Assembly: GCF_001571775.1 (NCBI RefSeq)
Contig: NZ_LRVM01000004.1
Location: 1-64,000 of the forward strand
Origin: Anaerotignum neopropionicum
Lineage (GTDB): Bacteria; Bacillota; Clostridia; Lachnospirales; Anaerotignaceae
Length of the DNA stretch: 64,000 nucleotides
Direction: 5' to 3'
Every line of letters starts with the position of its first letter. Position 1 is the stretch's first letter. The translations under genes and the position numbers were made by a program. The notes under the pieces are model-generated. The model ran no database searches. It was not told where the DNA came from and saw only the letters and a program-made list of their open reading frames with translations. Shown one piece after another: positions 25,980-34,916 of this stretch.

Positions 25980-26183
25980 ATGGCACTTAGTTACAATAAA
26001 CTTTGGAAATTGTTGATTGACAAGAATATGAATAAGGTCGCGTTAAAAGACCAAACGGGTATTGGCCCCTCCACTCTTTCTAAATTGACAAGAAATAAAA
26101 GGGTTAGCATGGAGGTTCTGGAAAAGATATGCAGGGAACTGGATTGCAACATTGGCGATATTGTAGATTATGTTAAAGATTAA
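25980..26183 (+). CDS. XRE/Cro-type regulator, probable controller of the RM operon
   Basis: The 67-residue protein is a single Cro/C1-type helix-turn-helix (KDQTGIGPSTLSKLTRNKRVSMEVLEKICRELDC, quoted in part as GPSTLSKLTRNKR). Small XRE proteins of this size next to methyltransferase genes usually act as controller proteins that delay restriction until the host DNA is methylated. It lies 21 bp upstream of mod on the same strand. It is also similar in outline to the minus-strand regulator at 31818-32060, so both may be general ICE regulators. Confidence 0.75.
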   Translation: MALSYNKLWKLLIDKNMNKVALKDQTGIGPSTLSKLTRNKRVSMEVLEKICRELDCNIGDIVDYVKD

Positions 26184-26204
26184 ATAGATGGAGATTATAT
26201 AATT

Positions 26205-28190
26205 ATGGATAATAATATAAATAGTTTAGAGCTAATGAGCAAAGAAGAACTTCTTGACTTTGCAAAGAAGATACTTAGTGGCGGCATTACCCTGTCATTT
26301 AATGGGAAACGTACAGCTCAGGTTATTGAGCGTAAGGTAATGCCCCGCATAGTAAAAGTGGATAAAGAGCTTAGCTTTAGTGATTATAATGCTGAGGGAA
26401 ACAATATTATTATTGATGGAGAGAACCTTCAAGCTATGGTTACGCTTTATAAATATAAAGGCCAAATAGATTTGATTGTCACAGATCCACCTTACAATAC
26501 CGGAAAAGACTTTAGATATAATGATAAATGGGACACAGACCCCAATGATCCGGATTTAGGCGAACTTGTCACCTTAGAAGATGGTTCTAGGCATACAAAA
26601 TGGATGAAGTTTATGCTACCCAGAATTCAGATGATGAAATCCATGTTAAAGCCTAACGGAGTCTTAGCTATTTGCATTGATGAAAGAGAATTTTTCCATT
26701 TGGGTATGTTGCTTAATGAAGTTTTTGGTGAAGAAAATAGAATAGGTATTATTAATTGGCAAAAATCATATTCGCCAAAAAATGATAGCACTCATTTGTC
26801 TAGTGCAACCGAATATGTGCTAGTATACTCTAAGAGCAAAGAGGGTACAAAAACAACACTACTAGACAGAACAGAAGAAATGAATGCTAAGTATAAAAAT
26901 CCTGATAATGATCCCGAAGGTTTATGGACTAGCGGTGACCCTGCTGCTAGAACAAAAACTGATAAAGATAGATATGCCATACAATCCCCATTTAACGGTG
27001 CTTTACATTATCCTGGAACAGGTTCCTGGCGTAATACCAAAAAGAATATGAAAGAGTATTTAGAATCTTGGGGTTCCAAATATGTTGAAAAGGATATAGG
27101 TGATGGCAGACCTAAAGCTCTAGTTCTCAAAGGAGTGCCTATACCCGTTATTCCAGAAAGTCAAAACTTGGATAATAATCCCGTTGTTTTTTTTGAGGGA
27201 AATTTAGGTGAATCCATATTAAAAGCAGAGAAGAAAGCAATTGCAATTAGGGACAATAAAGTAATGCCCGTGCTACACTTCTTGAAGAACGGATATGGGC
27301 GGCCACGTCTAAAAAGATATCTAAATCAAGTGAAAAGGGGTAAAGTAGCTCTCACTTTTTGGGCAGATGAAGACTATGACGAGTTGTTTCAAATAGGATG
27401 CCAATCATGGATTCATGAAGAAAGTGGGCATAGTCAAACTGGTATTAATGAACTAAATTATATCTTAGGAAAAGGTCATGATTTTCAAACAGTAAAACCT
27501 TTAAAACTCATTGAAAAAATTATTCAACTTTGGTGTCCCACAGATGGCATAGTCCTTGACCCATTTGCTGGTTCAGGAACTACTGGACACGCTGTACTTG
27601 AATTAAATGACATTTCTGATGCTAAAAGATCTTTTATTCTTATTGAAAAAGGCGAAGAAGAAGATAAATATGCTCGAACCTTAACTAGGGAACGCGTGAG
27701 GAGAGCTATCACTGGTGAACGAGTCAATAAAAATGGTGTAGTTGAAAAATTAGAAGATGAATTAGCTGGAGGGTTCGAATATTGGATTTTAGATAAAAAG
27801 GTAGATGCTAAAGCTATTCTTGAAATGAAGCGGGAAGAACTTATTGATGTCATTACAACATCACACTGGGAAGACGATAAAAGAAAGGCAACCAGTGTTA
27901 TTGAGAGGATAAATAAAAATTATAAATATTTGGTTGGCAAAAATATTTTAGGTGAGGGCTTCTTCATTATTTGGAACGGTAAAGATTCAGTTGGTGAATT
28001 AAACCAAAACACCTATATGGAACTATTAGCAGAGGCAAAAAAAGAAGGTGTCAATACACCATTTCATGTGTATGCAAGATACCAAGTTTATCAGACACCA
28101 AAAGTAAGATTTTATCAAATACCTGATAAAGTACTTATGCACCTTGGCCTCAATGAAAATAGTGATAGATACAATAATGAGGAGGATTAA
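26205..28190 (+). CDS. mod: Type III restriction-modification methyltransferase (Mod)
   Basis: The 661-residue enzyme is a beta-class adenine-N6 methyltransferase: the catalytic DPPYNTGKDF (motif IV) lies near residue 97, ahead of the AdoMet-binding motif DPFAGSGTTGHAV near 450. The region between should hold the target-recognition domain, and this order and length are typical of Mod subunits. A repeat tract for phase variation is not visible. The gene is followed 2 bases later by res, so the two subunits are co-translated. GC is much lower than in the preceding element genes. Confidence 0.9.
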   Translation: MDNNINSLELMSKEELLDFAKKILSGGITLSFNGKRTAQVIERKVMPRIVKVDKELSFSDYNAEGNNIIIDGENLQAMVTLYKYKGQIDLIVTDPPYNTGKDFRYNDKWDTDPNDPDLGELVTLEDGSRHTKWMKFMLPRIQMMKSMLKPNGVLAICIDEREFFHLGMLLNEVFGEENRIGIINWQKSYSPKNDSTHLSSATEYVLVYSKSKEGTKTTLLDRTEEMNAKYKNPDNDPEGLWTSGDPAARTKTDKDRYAIQSPFNGALHYPGTGSWRNTKKNMKEYLESWGSKYVEKDIGDGRPKALVLKGVPIPVIPESQNLDNNPVVFFEGNLGESILKAEKKAIAIRDNKVMPVLHFLKNGYGRPRLKRYLNQVKRGKVALTFWADEDYDELFQIGCQSWIHEESGHSQTGINELNYILGKGHDFQTVKPLKLIEKIIQLWCPTDGIVLDPFAGSGTTGHAVLELNDISDAKRSFILIEKGEEEDKYARTLTRERVRRAITGERVNKNGVVEKLEDELAGGFEYWILDKKVDAKAILEMKREELIDVITTSHWEDDKRKATSVIERINKNYKYLVGKNILGEGFFIIWNGKDSVGELNQNTYMELLAEAKKEGVNTPFHVYARYQVYQTPKVRFYQIPDKVLMHLGLNENSDRYNNEED

Positions 28191-28192
28191 AA

Positions 28193-30487
28193 GTGGAACC
28201 GAAAAACTTTCAGATAGATGCATCGGAAATGCTTGCGACTAGACTTGCAGATTATTTAAAAGATCCTTTAATGAGGACAAAAGAAGAAATAATTCCTTTC
28301 TATCAAAACTTATCGTCTATAACTGGTTCCGGCAAGACTCTCATTCTTGCTGACTGTATTGAACAGATAAGAGCATATTTGAACACGCAACCTGTGGTAT
28401 TGTGGTTATCAAAAGGAAGAGTTGTTGTAAGCCAAACTTTAGACAACCTTTCTAATGGCAAATATGCAGAGAATATTCCTAATTTTGATGTTAAACCGTT
28501 GTTAGATTGCAAAGAACGGAACTTAAAGGATGATAAGAAGGGTTTAATTTTAATAGCTACTGTAGGTAAGATTAATCAGAAGGATAAGGAAGAAGGAGAT
28601 AGGCATGTTTTTCAAACAGGTTTTGATAATGCTGATAGCTCTTTATGGGATATGCTTAAAAAACGACAGTCGTTTACAGGAGTGAAAAGAGACTTAATAA
28701 TTGTTTATGATGAGGGTCATAATTTATCAGATCAGCAAACACAGATACTACTTGATTTATCACCTACAGCCCTAATTGCGGCAAGTGCAACAACTAAAGT
28801 TCCAAAGGCTCTGGAATGGTATATTGCTCGTCTAAAGAAAGAAAAAAGTATGAAGGATAGCGATTTAGTTGTTGCTGTAAGTAACAAAGAAGTTGTTGAT
28901 AGCGGCCTTATTAAAAAGCATATATCATTAGGTGGTTATTTAACTCCAATGGAATTAGCAATCAATAACTTATTAGATGATATGAAAGAAACAGAAGAAG
29001 CAACGAAAAAATACGATTGTAGGTTCTTACCAAAGGCTATATATGTGAGTGATACAAATATGTTGCTTGCTACTTCTGAGGTTGATAATCACTTGGTACC
29101 TTTTAATGAAAGGCGAGCAAGACCAATCAAAATATGGAGGCACCTTGTTGAACAGGGGGTTCTTCCAGAGGAAATTGCAGTATACTGTAATTTGAGATTT
29201 GATAAAAGATTTCCGAAACCTGATAATTTTAACTTGTTTAGTGGCGGCGATAACGATTATGAAGAATTCACAAAAGGCAGCTTTAGGCACATAATATTTA
29301 ACCAATCGCTCCAAGAAGGGTGGGATGACCCTGCTTGCTATTTTGCATACATTGATAAAGACATGGGGTCAAGTACTCAGGTAACTCAGGTGATTGGTAG
29401 AGTTTTAAGGCAACCTAACGCAACTCACTATCCAGATGATAAGTTAAATATGGCTAGCTTTTACATAAAAACAGACGAAAAGGATGTTTTTAAATCAATA
29501 CTAGAAGAAGTTAGAAAAACCTTATCCATTGACATTCCAGAAATTTCAATATCATATCATATTGGTAGCGGTAAAAATAAGATAAAGCCTACGGAGGCAC
29601 CAAGGCATCATGTTGAGGTGCCTGACATTGCTATTGTGTCAAATAGAGCTATGTCAGAAATTAAGAATGTAATTGATAAGATGATAGACTATTCAACAGA
29701 TAATACGAATACTATTGGTGAGGGCAGTACTATTAAGGTTATAACCGACATTGGTTCTAACGAAGATGGACGAGAAGTTGCAACAGCAACAGCTCATAGT
29801 AATAAGGTTACTGTACGTTGGATTTTCAAAAGAGAACTTGATAAATTAGCCAAGAACGCTATAACCATTTGCGATATATCAGCACCTAAATTTGATGCTC
29901 TTGTTGAGTATAATAGCAATGCAGCATCTTATATAAAAGAAGAAGCTGCAAAGATTGCGGAAATCTATAGGCAAAATTCAATCATCATGCAGAATCCTTT
30001 GGATACAGTACCGATAGGAGAAGTTATTATCAGTGATGAAAACATAGAATTTAATAATTCTGTGCATGCAAGATACAGCGATTTTAACGGCTTTGAATTG
30101 GATTTTGCAAAAGCACTTGATAAGACCGGATTAGTCTGGATGAGGAATCCTAAAAACGGCGTTTTGAAAATAAAACTATTGGATGGAAAAGGTACTGATA
30201 CCTTTAATCCTGACTTTATTGTTTGGACTGAGGACACGGTGTATGCTCTTGATACAAAAGGTGATCATTTAATTCATACAGACAGTGTACGGAAATTATT
30301 CTATCTGGAAAAGGCGTGCGTTGGTAAAGATTTAGTTATCAAGTTGATAAGCGAAAAGAAGTATAACATTCACAGTCAAGTTATTGATCAAAATGGATAT
30401 ACTGTATGGCAACTAAAGCAAGGTCAAATTTCACCAATGACATGTTCAACTATTATGGAAGCTGTGAATATTTGCATCTCTGATTAA
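28193..30487 (+). CDS. res: Type III restriction endonuclease subunit (Res)
   Basis: The 764-residue protein has a superfamily-2 helicase core: Walker A SITGSGKT, DExH-type YDEGHN, SATTKVP, and motif VI QVIGRVLRQP. A C-terminal PD-(D/E)XK nuclease follows (PDFIVWTEDTVYALDTKGD). It cleaves DNA after converging translocation from two unmethylated sites when paired with Mod. The GTG start at 28193 follows GAGGAGG at the end of mod. It is shorter than EcoP1-type Res proteins (about 970 residues), but all key motifs are present. RM systems often stabilise islands such as this. Confidence 0.88.
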   Translation: MEPKNFQIDASEMLATRLADYLKDPLMRTKEEIIPFYQNLSSITGSGKTLILADCIEQIRAYLNTQPVVLWLSKGRVVVSQTLDNLSNGKYAENIPNFDVKPLLDCKERNLKDDKKGLILIATVGKINQKDKEEGDRHVFQTGFDNADSSLWDMLKKRQSFTGVKRDLIIVYDEGHNLSDQQTQILLDLSPTALIAASATTKVPKALEWYIARLKKEKSMKDSDLVVAVSNKEVVDSGLIKKHISLGGYLTPMELAINNLLDDMKETEEATKKYDCRFLPKAIYVSDTNMLLATSEVDNHLVPFNERRARPIKIWRHLVEQGVLPEEIAVYCNLRFDKRFPKPDNFNLFSGGDNDYEEFTKGSFRHIIFNQSLQEGWDDPACYFAYIDKDMGSSTQVTQVIGRVLRQPNATHYPDDKLNMASFYIKTDEKDVFKSILEEVRKTLSIDIPEISISYHIGSGKNKIKPTEAPRHHVEVPDIAIVSNRAMSEIKNVIDKMIDYSTDNTNTIGEGSTIKVITDIGSNEDGREVATATAHSNKVTVRWIFKRELDKLAKNAITICDISAPKFDALVEYNSNAASYIKEEAAKIAEIYRQNSIIMQNPLDTVPIGEVIISDENIEFNNSVHARYSDFNGFELDFAKALDKTGLVWMRNPKNGVLKIKLLDGKGTDTFNPDFIVWTEDTVYALDTKGDHLIHTDSVRKLFYLEKACVGKDLVIKLISEKKYNIHSQVIDQNGYTVWQLKQGQISPMTCSTIMEAVNICISD

Positions 30488-30568
30488 AAGATACAGAGAA
30501 CGTAGTTGAGAAATTCAAAATAGCTGCATCTATTTTGACCTAATGACACATAAGAAATGGTAGTAGAA

Positions 30569-30598
30569 GATGTCATCGGCAGAAATGCCGATGACATC
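30569..30598. terminator. Perfect 13-bp hairpin after res
   Basis: GATGTCATCGGCA and TGCCGATGACATC enclose a GAAA loop. There is no U-run, so it may be a 3'-end stabiliser or Rho-independent terminator of unusual type, or an element-end structure. Confidence 0.45.
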
Positions 30599-30755
30599 GC
30601 CATTTATAAGCCTTTTTTCTCAAAAAGTAAGCGTTTTTTTACATGTCATTTTCGTGGATGTGAAAACATCAATTTTCGGTTGTAAGTGTATTCGAACTAT
30701 CACGATTATGCACATAATAGGCTCTAAAACCACAGTACATAGCGGCAAAATAAAA

Positions 30756-30834
30756 AGTAGCGTCCTTTTTACAAAATCGATACAAACCCAGTGTTTAAGC
30801 CACTTTCAGCGACCTTTAAAAAAAGGGCGCCACT
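30756..30834 (+). repeat. Inverted-repeat leader unit 1 (GCGCC box)
   Basis: AGTAGCGTCCTTTTT (30756-30770) is the inverted counterpart of AAAAAAAGGGCGCCACT (30818-30834). A terminator-like hairpin (30861-30898), AAAGGAATGA and an abortive ATG reading frame follow. The same arrangement recurs about 200 bp downstream. Confidence 0.5.
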
Positions 30835-30860
30835 CAATAATTCAAATAAAATGTAAGTAA

Positions 30861-30898
30861 GGCTCTGATTTCAACAGCAAGAAATCAGAGCCTTTTTT
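30861..30898 (+). terminator. Strong hairpin with T6
   Basis: GGCTCTGATTTC and GAAATCAGAGCC form a perfect 12-bp stem followed by TTTTTT. It lies just before a ribosome site (AAAGGAATGA) whose frame is only four codons long. Confidence 0.8.
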
Positions 30899-30957
30899 GC
30901 GTTTCGGGAGAAAGGAATGAATATGACCTAAATTACAGGCACTTTACTCAAATATAT

Positions 30958-31014
30958 GGGTAGCGCCCTTTTTTAACCAACGGGTTTTATGGAGGATTGC
31001 AAAAGGGCGCCACT
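30958..31014 (+). repeat. Inverted-repeat leader unit 2 (GCGCC box)
   Basis: GGTAGCGCCCTTTTTT (from 30959) pairs in inverse with AAAAGGGCGCCACT (31001-31014). It is a second copy of the unit at 30756-30834, again followed by a hairpin, a T-run and an AAAGGAATGA ribosome site. Confidence 0.5.
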
Positions 31015-31021
31015 TCAAATC

Positions 31022-31063
31022 AAGGCCAAGTCTATGGAGAAATCCAAAGGCTTGGTCTTTTTT
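31022..31063 (+). terminator. Terminator-like hairpin before the 31095 gene
   Basis: AAGGCCAAG pairs with CTTGGTCTT (one G-U) and is followed by T6. The next start codon is 31 bases downstream, so the hairpin could attenuate that gene. Confidence 0.55.
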
Positions 31064-31094
31064 TATTTCAACAAAATCGAAAGGAATGAAAACA

Positions 31095-31787
31095 ATGTCA
31101 CGCTATTTTATGTATGGAACAAACTTGCAGGATACGGAACGGATGATGATGTCTGTTCCAAATTTTTTACCAAGAACGAAAGGAATGATTATCATGGGAA
31201 AGAAAATAATTGACGAAAAGGAAGAATTCAAGAGATGTGTTTATTGCATCCAGTACACCAAAGGCGGCTGCAAAATGGCACATTGTCCCTATCTTTTAGA
31301 CCGAGCAGATTTTGGTCAAGTCGGATATGCTGACTTTATCAAAGATAGCTTTTGGAGTTCCGATGACTTCTATTTCAAGAAAAGATTGAGAGGACTCATC
31401 CGAAGCTTTACTGGCGAATGGTTTCTGTCCACCTATCACAAGGATAGATACTTTTACCTTACACAAGGCAGCGCCCTTTTGGAAGATACCAAGAAACGGA
31501 ACCTTGCATTACTTTATTTACTGACAGCCAATGAACAGCTTTGGCAGCGAGCAAAGGATCACATCTATCCAAATAAGATTGCACTATCTGAAATTCCTCT
31601 CACCGGCATTAGCACAACTTGCTATGCCTTGTACCAAGCTGCAAAAACAATAGCCAATGAAAAGCTTTATATCAAGGAAAATGAGCTTGCGGATAAAGAA
31701 TTAATTGGCGGATTTACTTTTAAAATAATTATCCAGTCCTTTTTAATTGCGAGATATGGTGATGAGATTATGTCTGTGAAGCAGTAA
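31095..31787 (+). CDS. Conserved mobile-element protein, unknown function
   Basis: The 230-residue protein begins MSRYFMYGTNLQDTERMMM, a stretch common in small Clostridia mobile-element proteins. A cysteine-rich segment (RCVYCIQYTKGGCKMAHCPYL), possibly a zinc site, and a mostly helical rest follow. A second start at 31194 (MGKKIIDEKEEF) with its own GAAAGGAATGA could give a shorter product, so this may be two originally separate small genes read as one. It sits behind the second GCGCC leader unit and a terminator-like hairpin. Confidence 0.6.
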   Translation: MSRYFMYGTNLQDTERMMMSVPNFLPRTKGMIIMGKKIIDEKEEFKRCVYCIQYTKGGCKMAHCPYLLDRADFGQVGYADFIKDSFWSSDDFYFKKRLRGLIRSFTGEWFLSTYHKDRYFYLTQGSALLEDTKKRNLALLYLLTANEQLWQRAKDHIYPNKIALSEIPLTGISTTCYALYQAAKTIANEKLYIKENELADKELIGGFTFKIIIQSFLIARYGDEIMSVKQ

Positions 31788-31816
31788 AAAAGAGCCTGCT
31801 AAAACAGACTCTTTTT
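31786..31816. terminator. Bidirectional terminator between convergent genes
   Basis: AAAAAGAGCCTG pairs with CAGACTCTTTTT between the plus-strand 31095 gene and the minus-strand XRE gene. Confidence 0.75.
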
Positions 31817-31817
31817 G

Positions 31818-32060
31818 TTACTTTGAATAGGTCATTAAATCACTGATATTGCAATCCAAAACATAGCAAATACGAGTGAGGACATCAATATCCATTCGCT
31901 CAATATTTCCGTTGTACCATTTATCAGCTACTTCAAAACGAACATTGGCAAGCTTAGAAAGTTTGCTCCGTGTTATATTCTTTGCATCCATGATTTCCTT
32001 CACATGGAAGTTGATTTTGCCATAATCTTTAATCTCAAAAATTGAGTTAGTATTATCCAT
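31818..32060 (-). CDS. XRE-family transcriptional regulator
   Basis: The 80-residue protein contains a Cro/C1 helix-turn-helix (ITRSKLSKLANVRFEVADKWYNG) and a tail reading LTRICYVLDCNISDLMTYSK, the usual end of small YozG-like regulators. The start at 32060 follows AGAGGTGA. It is divergent from the SLOG gene, and the shared intergenic region contains short palindromes, so it probably regulates both itself and that gene. Confidence 0.78.
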   Translation of the reverse strand: MDNTNSIFEIKDYGKINFHVKEIMDAKNITRSKLSKLANVRFEVADKWYNGNIERMDIDVLTRICYVLDCNISDLMTYSK

Positions 32061-32163
32061 ATTATTCACCTCTATACACATAGTCTATATGAAACATTAC
32101 ATCTTGACTATTTACACTTAAATAGATACTATGTATATAGTATGATGCGAAAGGAGCGATACT
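32061..32163. promoter_or_regulatory. Divergent promoter/operator region
   Basis: The interval between the XRE and SLOG genes holds ACTATGTATATAGT (ACTAT...ATAGT inverted) and CATAGTCTATATG, similar half-palindromes that are candidate operators. TATGAT-like -10 boxes overlap them. GAAAGGAGCG precedes ATG 32164. Confidence 0.4.
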
Positions 32164-32667
32164 ATGCAGAAAAAAGAGCATTCACTCTGCTTCACAGGAC
32201 ATAGAAGCGAAAAGCTGCCAAAAACGGCAGAACAACTGGAAATATTGAAATTAAGACTGTGGGAGGAAATCGACAAAGCAATCGAAAACGGCATTGACAC
32301 ATTCTACTTCGGGGGTTGCTATGGCTTCGATTTGATGTGCGCAGATGTTGTGGCAAAGCGAAAACGAGTAATCAAAATGAGCGATCCCAAAATCATTAAG
32401 CTAATTGCAGTAGTTCCATTTGAGGAACAGGCTGTACGCTGGAAAGAATCAGACAGAGAAATCTATTATGATACCCTCCCCCAGTGCGATGAAGTCATCA
32501 CATTAAATACTCATTACAAGCAAGGCTGCTACCACGAAAGAAACCGATATATGGTGGACAGGTGCAGCAAAATGATTGCTTACTATGACGGTGGAAGCGG
32601 TAGAACAGCATACACAATAAACTATGCAAAAACAAATGGTTTGGAAATTACAAATCTATATGAATGA
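32164..32667 (+). CDS. SLOG-family protein (YpsA/DUF1273-like)
   Basis: The 167-residue protein has a Rossmann-like SLOG fold: LCFTGHRSEKLPK at the N-terminus, TFYFGGCYGFDLMCAD as the glycine-rich nucleotide-binding segment, and a final SKMIAYYDGGSGRTAYTINYA. SLOG proteins bind nucleotides or nucleotide-derived signals and recur in mobile elements and defence systems. Divergent from a small XRE regulator. Specific ligand unknown. Confidence 0.8.
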   Translation: MQKKEHSLCFTGHRSEKLPKTAEQLEILKLRLWEEIDKAIENGIDTFYFGGCYGFDLMCADVVAKRKRVIKMSDPKIIKLIAVVPFEEQAVRWKESDREIYYDTLPQCDEVITLNTHYKQGCYHERNRYMVDRCSKMIAYYDGGSGRTAYTINYAKTNGLEITNLYE

Positions 32668-32675
32668 TAACGGTT

Positions 32676-32702
32676 AGAGTCACTTCGTAATGAGGTGGCT
32701 CT
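32676..32702 (+). terminator. Hairpin with T-run after the SLOG gene
   Basis: AGAGTCACTTC pairs with GAGGTGGCTCT, followed by TTTTCTT. A ribosome site (GGAGGAATGA) and an ATG follow within 40 bases, the same terminator-then-start layout seen elsewhere in the island. Confidence 0.6.
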
Positions 32703-32737
32703 TTTCTTATACCTAAAATCAGAATGGAGGAATGAAA

Positions 32738-33006
32738 ATGAACATTAGATGTAGATTATTATTTTAAAATAGTGCACTTTATAAAATTAAAATAGGTGAG
32801 TGTCAAATTGAGGTAGTATTCCTTGCAATAAATAAAATAGCATTTACCCTAAGCCATTTTCATGCTTTGGAGAACAAATGCGATAAATCCCGGGGGTTTG
32901 GGGGCAGAGCCACCAAGAATTAATGCTGTTGTTAAAGTGATAATTTTCACATTAAAATATAATGGGACTAAATGGTAAAATGAGAAAATTTCCTAGATTA
33001 AAATGA
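32738..33006 (+). pseudogene. Aborted gene start and unassigned AT-rich spacer
   Basis: ATG 32738 follows GGAGGAATGA but stops after nine codons (MNIRCRLLF). The following sequence to about 33006 has no usable frame and carries a short GC-rich scrap (CCGGGGGTTTGGGGGCAGAGCC), which is typical of deletion joints. I see no gene here. Confidence 0.4.
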
Positions 33007-33312
33007 GAATCGACAATTAGAATTAAAACCGCAAATGATCTGACAGGTCTTGAATTACCTTGCAGAGAAGAAAAAATTGCAGAGTTTTGCAAGAACCTTG
33101 ACATCGCAAATAATTCTAAAACAGAGGTCACAGTAGACTACGTGTATCTGAATGACCGTGCCAATGCACTGCTGTCAGGAAAAACCTATAACCTTGACAA
33201 GTTAAACTACCTTGCCAAAAGGTTGGACAGCTTTGACAAAAGCGAATTAACCACTTTTTATGCCGTAGCCTACAGCGAAAAAACGGAAAACATCGACAGG
33301 CTCATTAAGCGG
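33007..33312 (+). pseudogene. Antirestriction (ArdA-like) protein fragment
   Basis: Frame from 33007 reads TANDLTGLELPCREEKIAEF, then VTVDYVYLNDRANALLSG and LNYLAKRLDSFDKSELTTFYA. This is the N-terminal part of ArdA-like antirestriction proteins of Clostridia conjugative elements. No start codon is available (TGA at 33004-33006), and the frame leaves the family around 33312, where a different gene begins in another frame. ArdA proteins mimic DNA to inhibit type I restriction enzymes; this copy is broken at both ends. Confidence 0.65.
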
Positions 33313-34911
33313 TGTGACATGGTCCGCCCTGAAAAACGGTCTGCCCGCGGAGCTTTCCGAGCTGACAGACGGTACCCTTGACAAAAACGGCGGCAAGGTG
33401 AAATTCACACAGACCGGCAGCATCACCCTGATTGCCACGGCCAAAAACAGCCGGGACGTTACGGTGACCCATGAGCTGACCATCAGCATCTATCCGGTGG
33501 TGACGGCAGCATTCACGCTGCCCGAAGCCACCCATACCGATAAATCCGTAGCCGTGGAGCTTTCCACTGAAAATCTCGGCTCCAATGCGGTGGTGTGGTC
33601 CCTTGAAAAGGACGGCACCGCATTGGATATGGAAACGGCTCTCTCCGGTGAGTTGACCGCTACCGGCGGAACGGTGCTGTTCAAGGAAAAGGGCAGTTAT
33701 ACGCTGACAGCCTCTATTACAGATGAGCTGGGCAAGGTTATCACCGCGCAGGATAGTATCACGGTCTACCCTGTGGCGGAGGTCAAGCTCACTCTCCCGG
33801 CCGTTTCTCATACGGACAAAAGCATTACCCTCAAAACAGAAACAAAAGAAACGGACGGACTTGCGCTTTCCTATACCCTGACCCGAAACGGCGAGCCTGC
33901 CGAAACGGGCGCCCTTATTGAGGGGACGGTCTCCGACGGCAGCATTCGGTTCAAGGAAAAGGGCGTGTATATGCTGACCGCATCTGTCACCGACGCCACC
34001 GGCCGAGTGTTTGCCGGTACCGCCAATATCACCGTCTACCCGGTAGGCTCCGCGGGCTTCTATCTACCGGAAATTTTCCACACCGACAACACCGTGATGG
34101 TAGAGGCAGTGTTCGGGGAAATCGGCAGCCATACCGCCAAATGGACGATGCTCCGTGATGGAAAGGAAGTATCCCTCACCGATGCGGCGGGGGGTACGCT
34201 GGGCAACAGCGGCGGTGAACTGCAGTTTCATGCCAAGGGCAGCTATGTTCTGAAAGCGGAATTTACCGACGACGGCGGCAGAACCTACCGCTATGAGCAG
34301 GGCTTTAAGGTGTATCCCGTGCCTGCCGTCCGCTACAGTCTGCCGGAATATGTCCACACCGATACGGATATTACGGTCAAAACCGAAACATCCGATCTGG
34401 ACGGTCTCACTGTCGAATGGCTGGTGGACAACACCTACGGGTTTCAGGACTGGCCGACTTATGTGGACGGAACACTTACAAACGACGGCGGCACAATCCG
34501 CTTCAAACGAGCCGGTGTCTATGAAGTGACAGCCAGAGTTACCGATGAAACCGGCCGTGTATTCCTGTACGAAAGCCATGATAAATGCGAGGTTCTGCCT
34601 GTGCTGACCATCGGTTTTGAGCTTCCCGAATTTGCCTATACCGACACCGCCCTCGACCTCAGAACCCACGGCAACAATCAGGTGCTGCCGGTGGAGTGGT
34701 CTGTGACAAAGGACGGCAAGGTTCTTCCGCTCTCGGAGGCTTTCAGCGGAGGACTCAACGCACAGGGCGGCAAAATTACTTTCAAAGATGACGGCGAGTA
34801 TGTTCTCACCGCCACCATGACGGATTACCTGAAACGCAGCTATTTCCACAGCGAAAGCATCCGCATCCTGCCGGTGGTGCAATATGCATTTACCATGCCG
34901 CAGACCGTTCA
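33313..34911 (+). pseudogene. Fragment of a repeat-rich surface protein
   Basis: An open frame of about 530 residues consists of one partial and five complete repeats of about 95 residues, and ends inside a further repeat. The consensus is YPV followed by LPE-x-x-HTDKSV, V-x-W-S-L-x-KDG, GG-x-I-x-FKEKG and YVLTA-x-VTD-x-x-GR. It resembles bacterial Ig-like or PKD-like domains of proteins displayed by conjugative elements. Both ends are cut: the first repeat is joined to the ArdA-like fragment in a different frame, and the last runs into unrelated sequence near 34912. No signal peptide or cell-wall anchor remains. GC is much higher than in the flanks. Confidence 0.6.
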
Positions 34912-34916
34912 CTACT

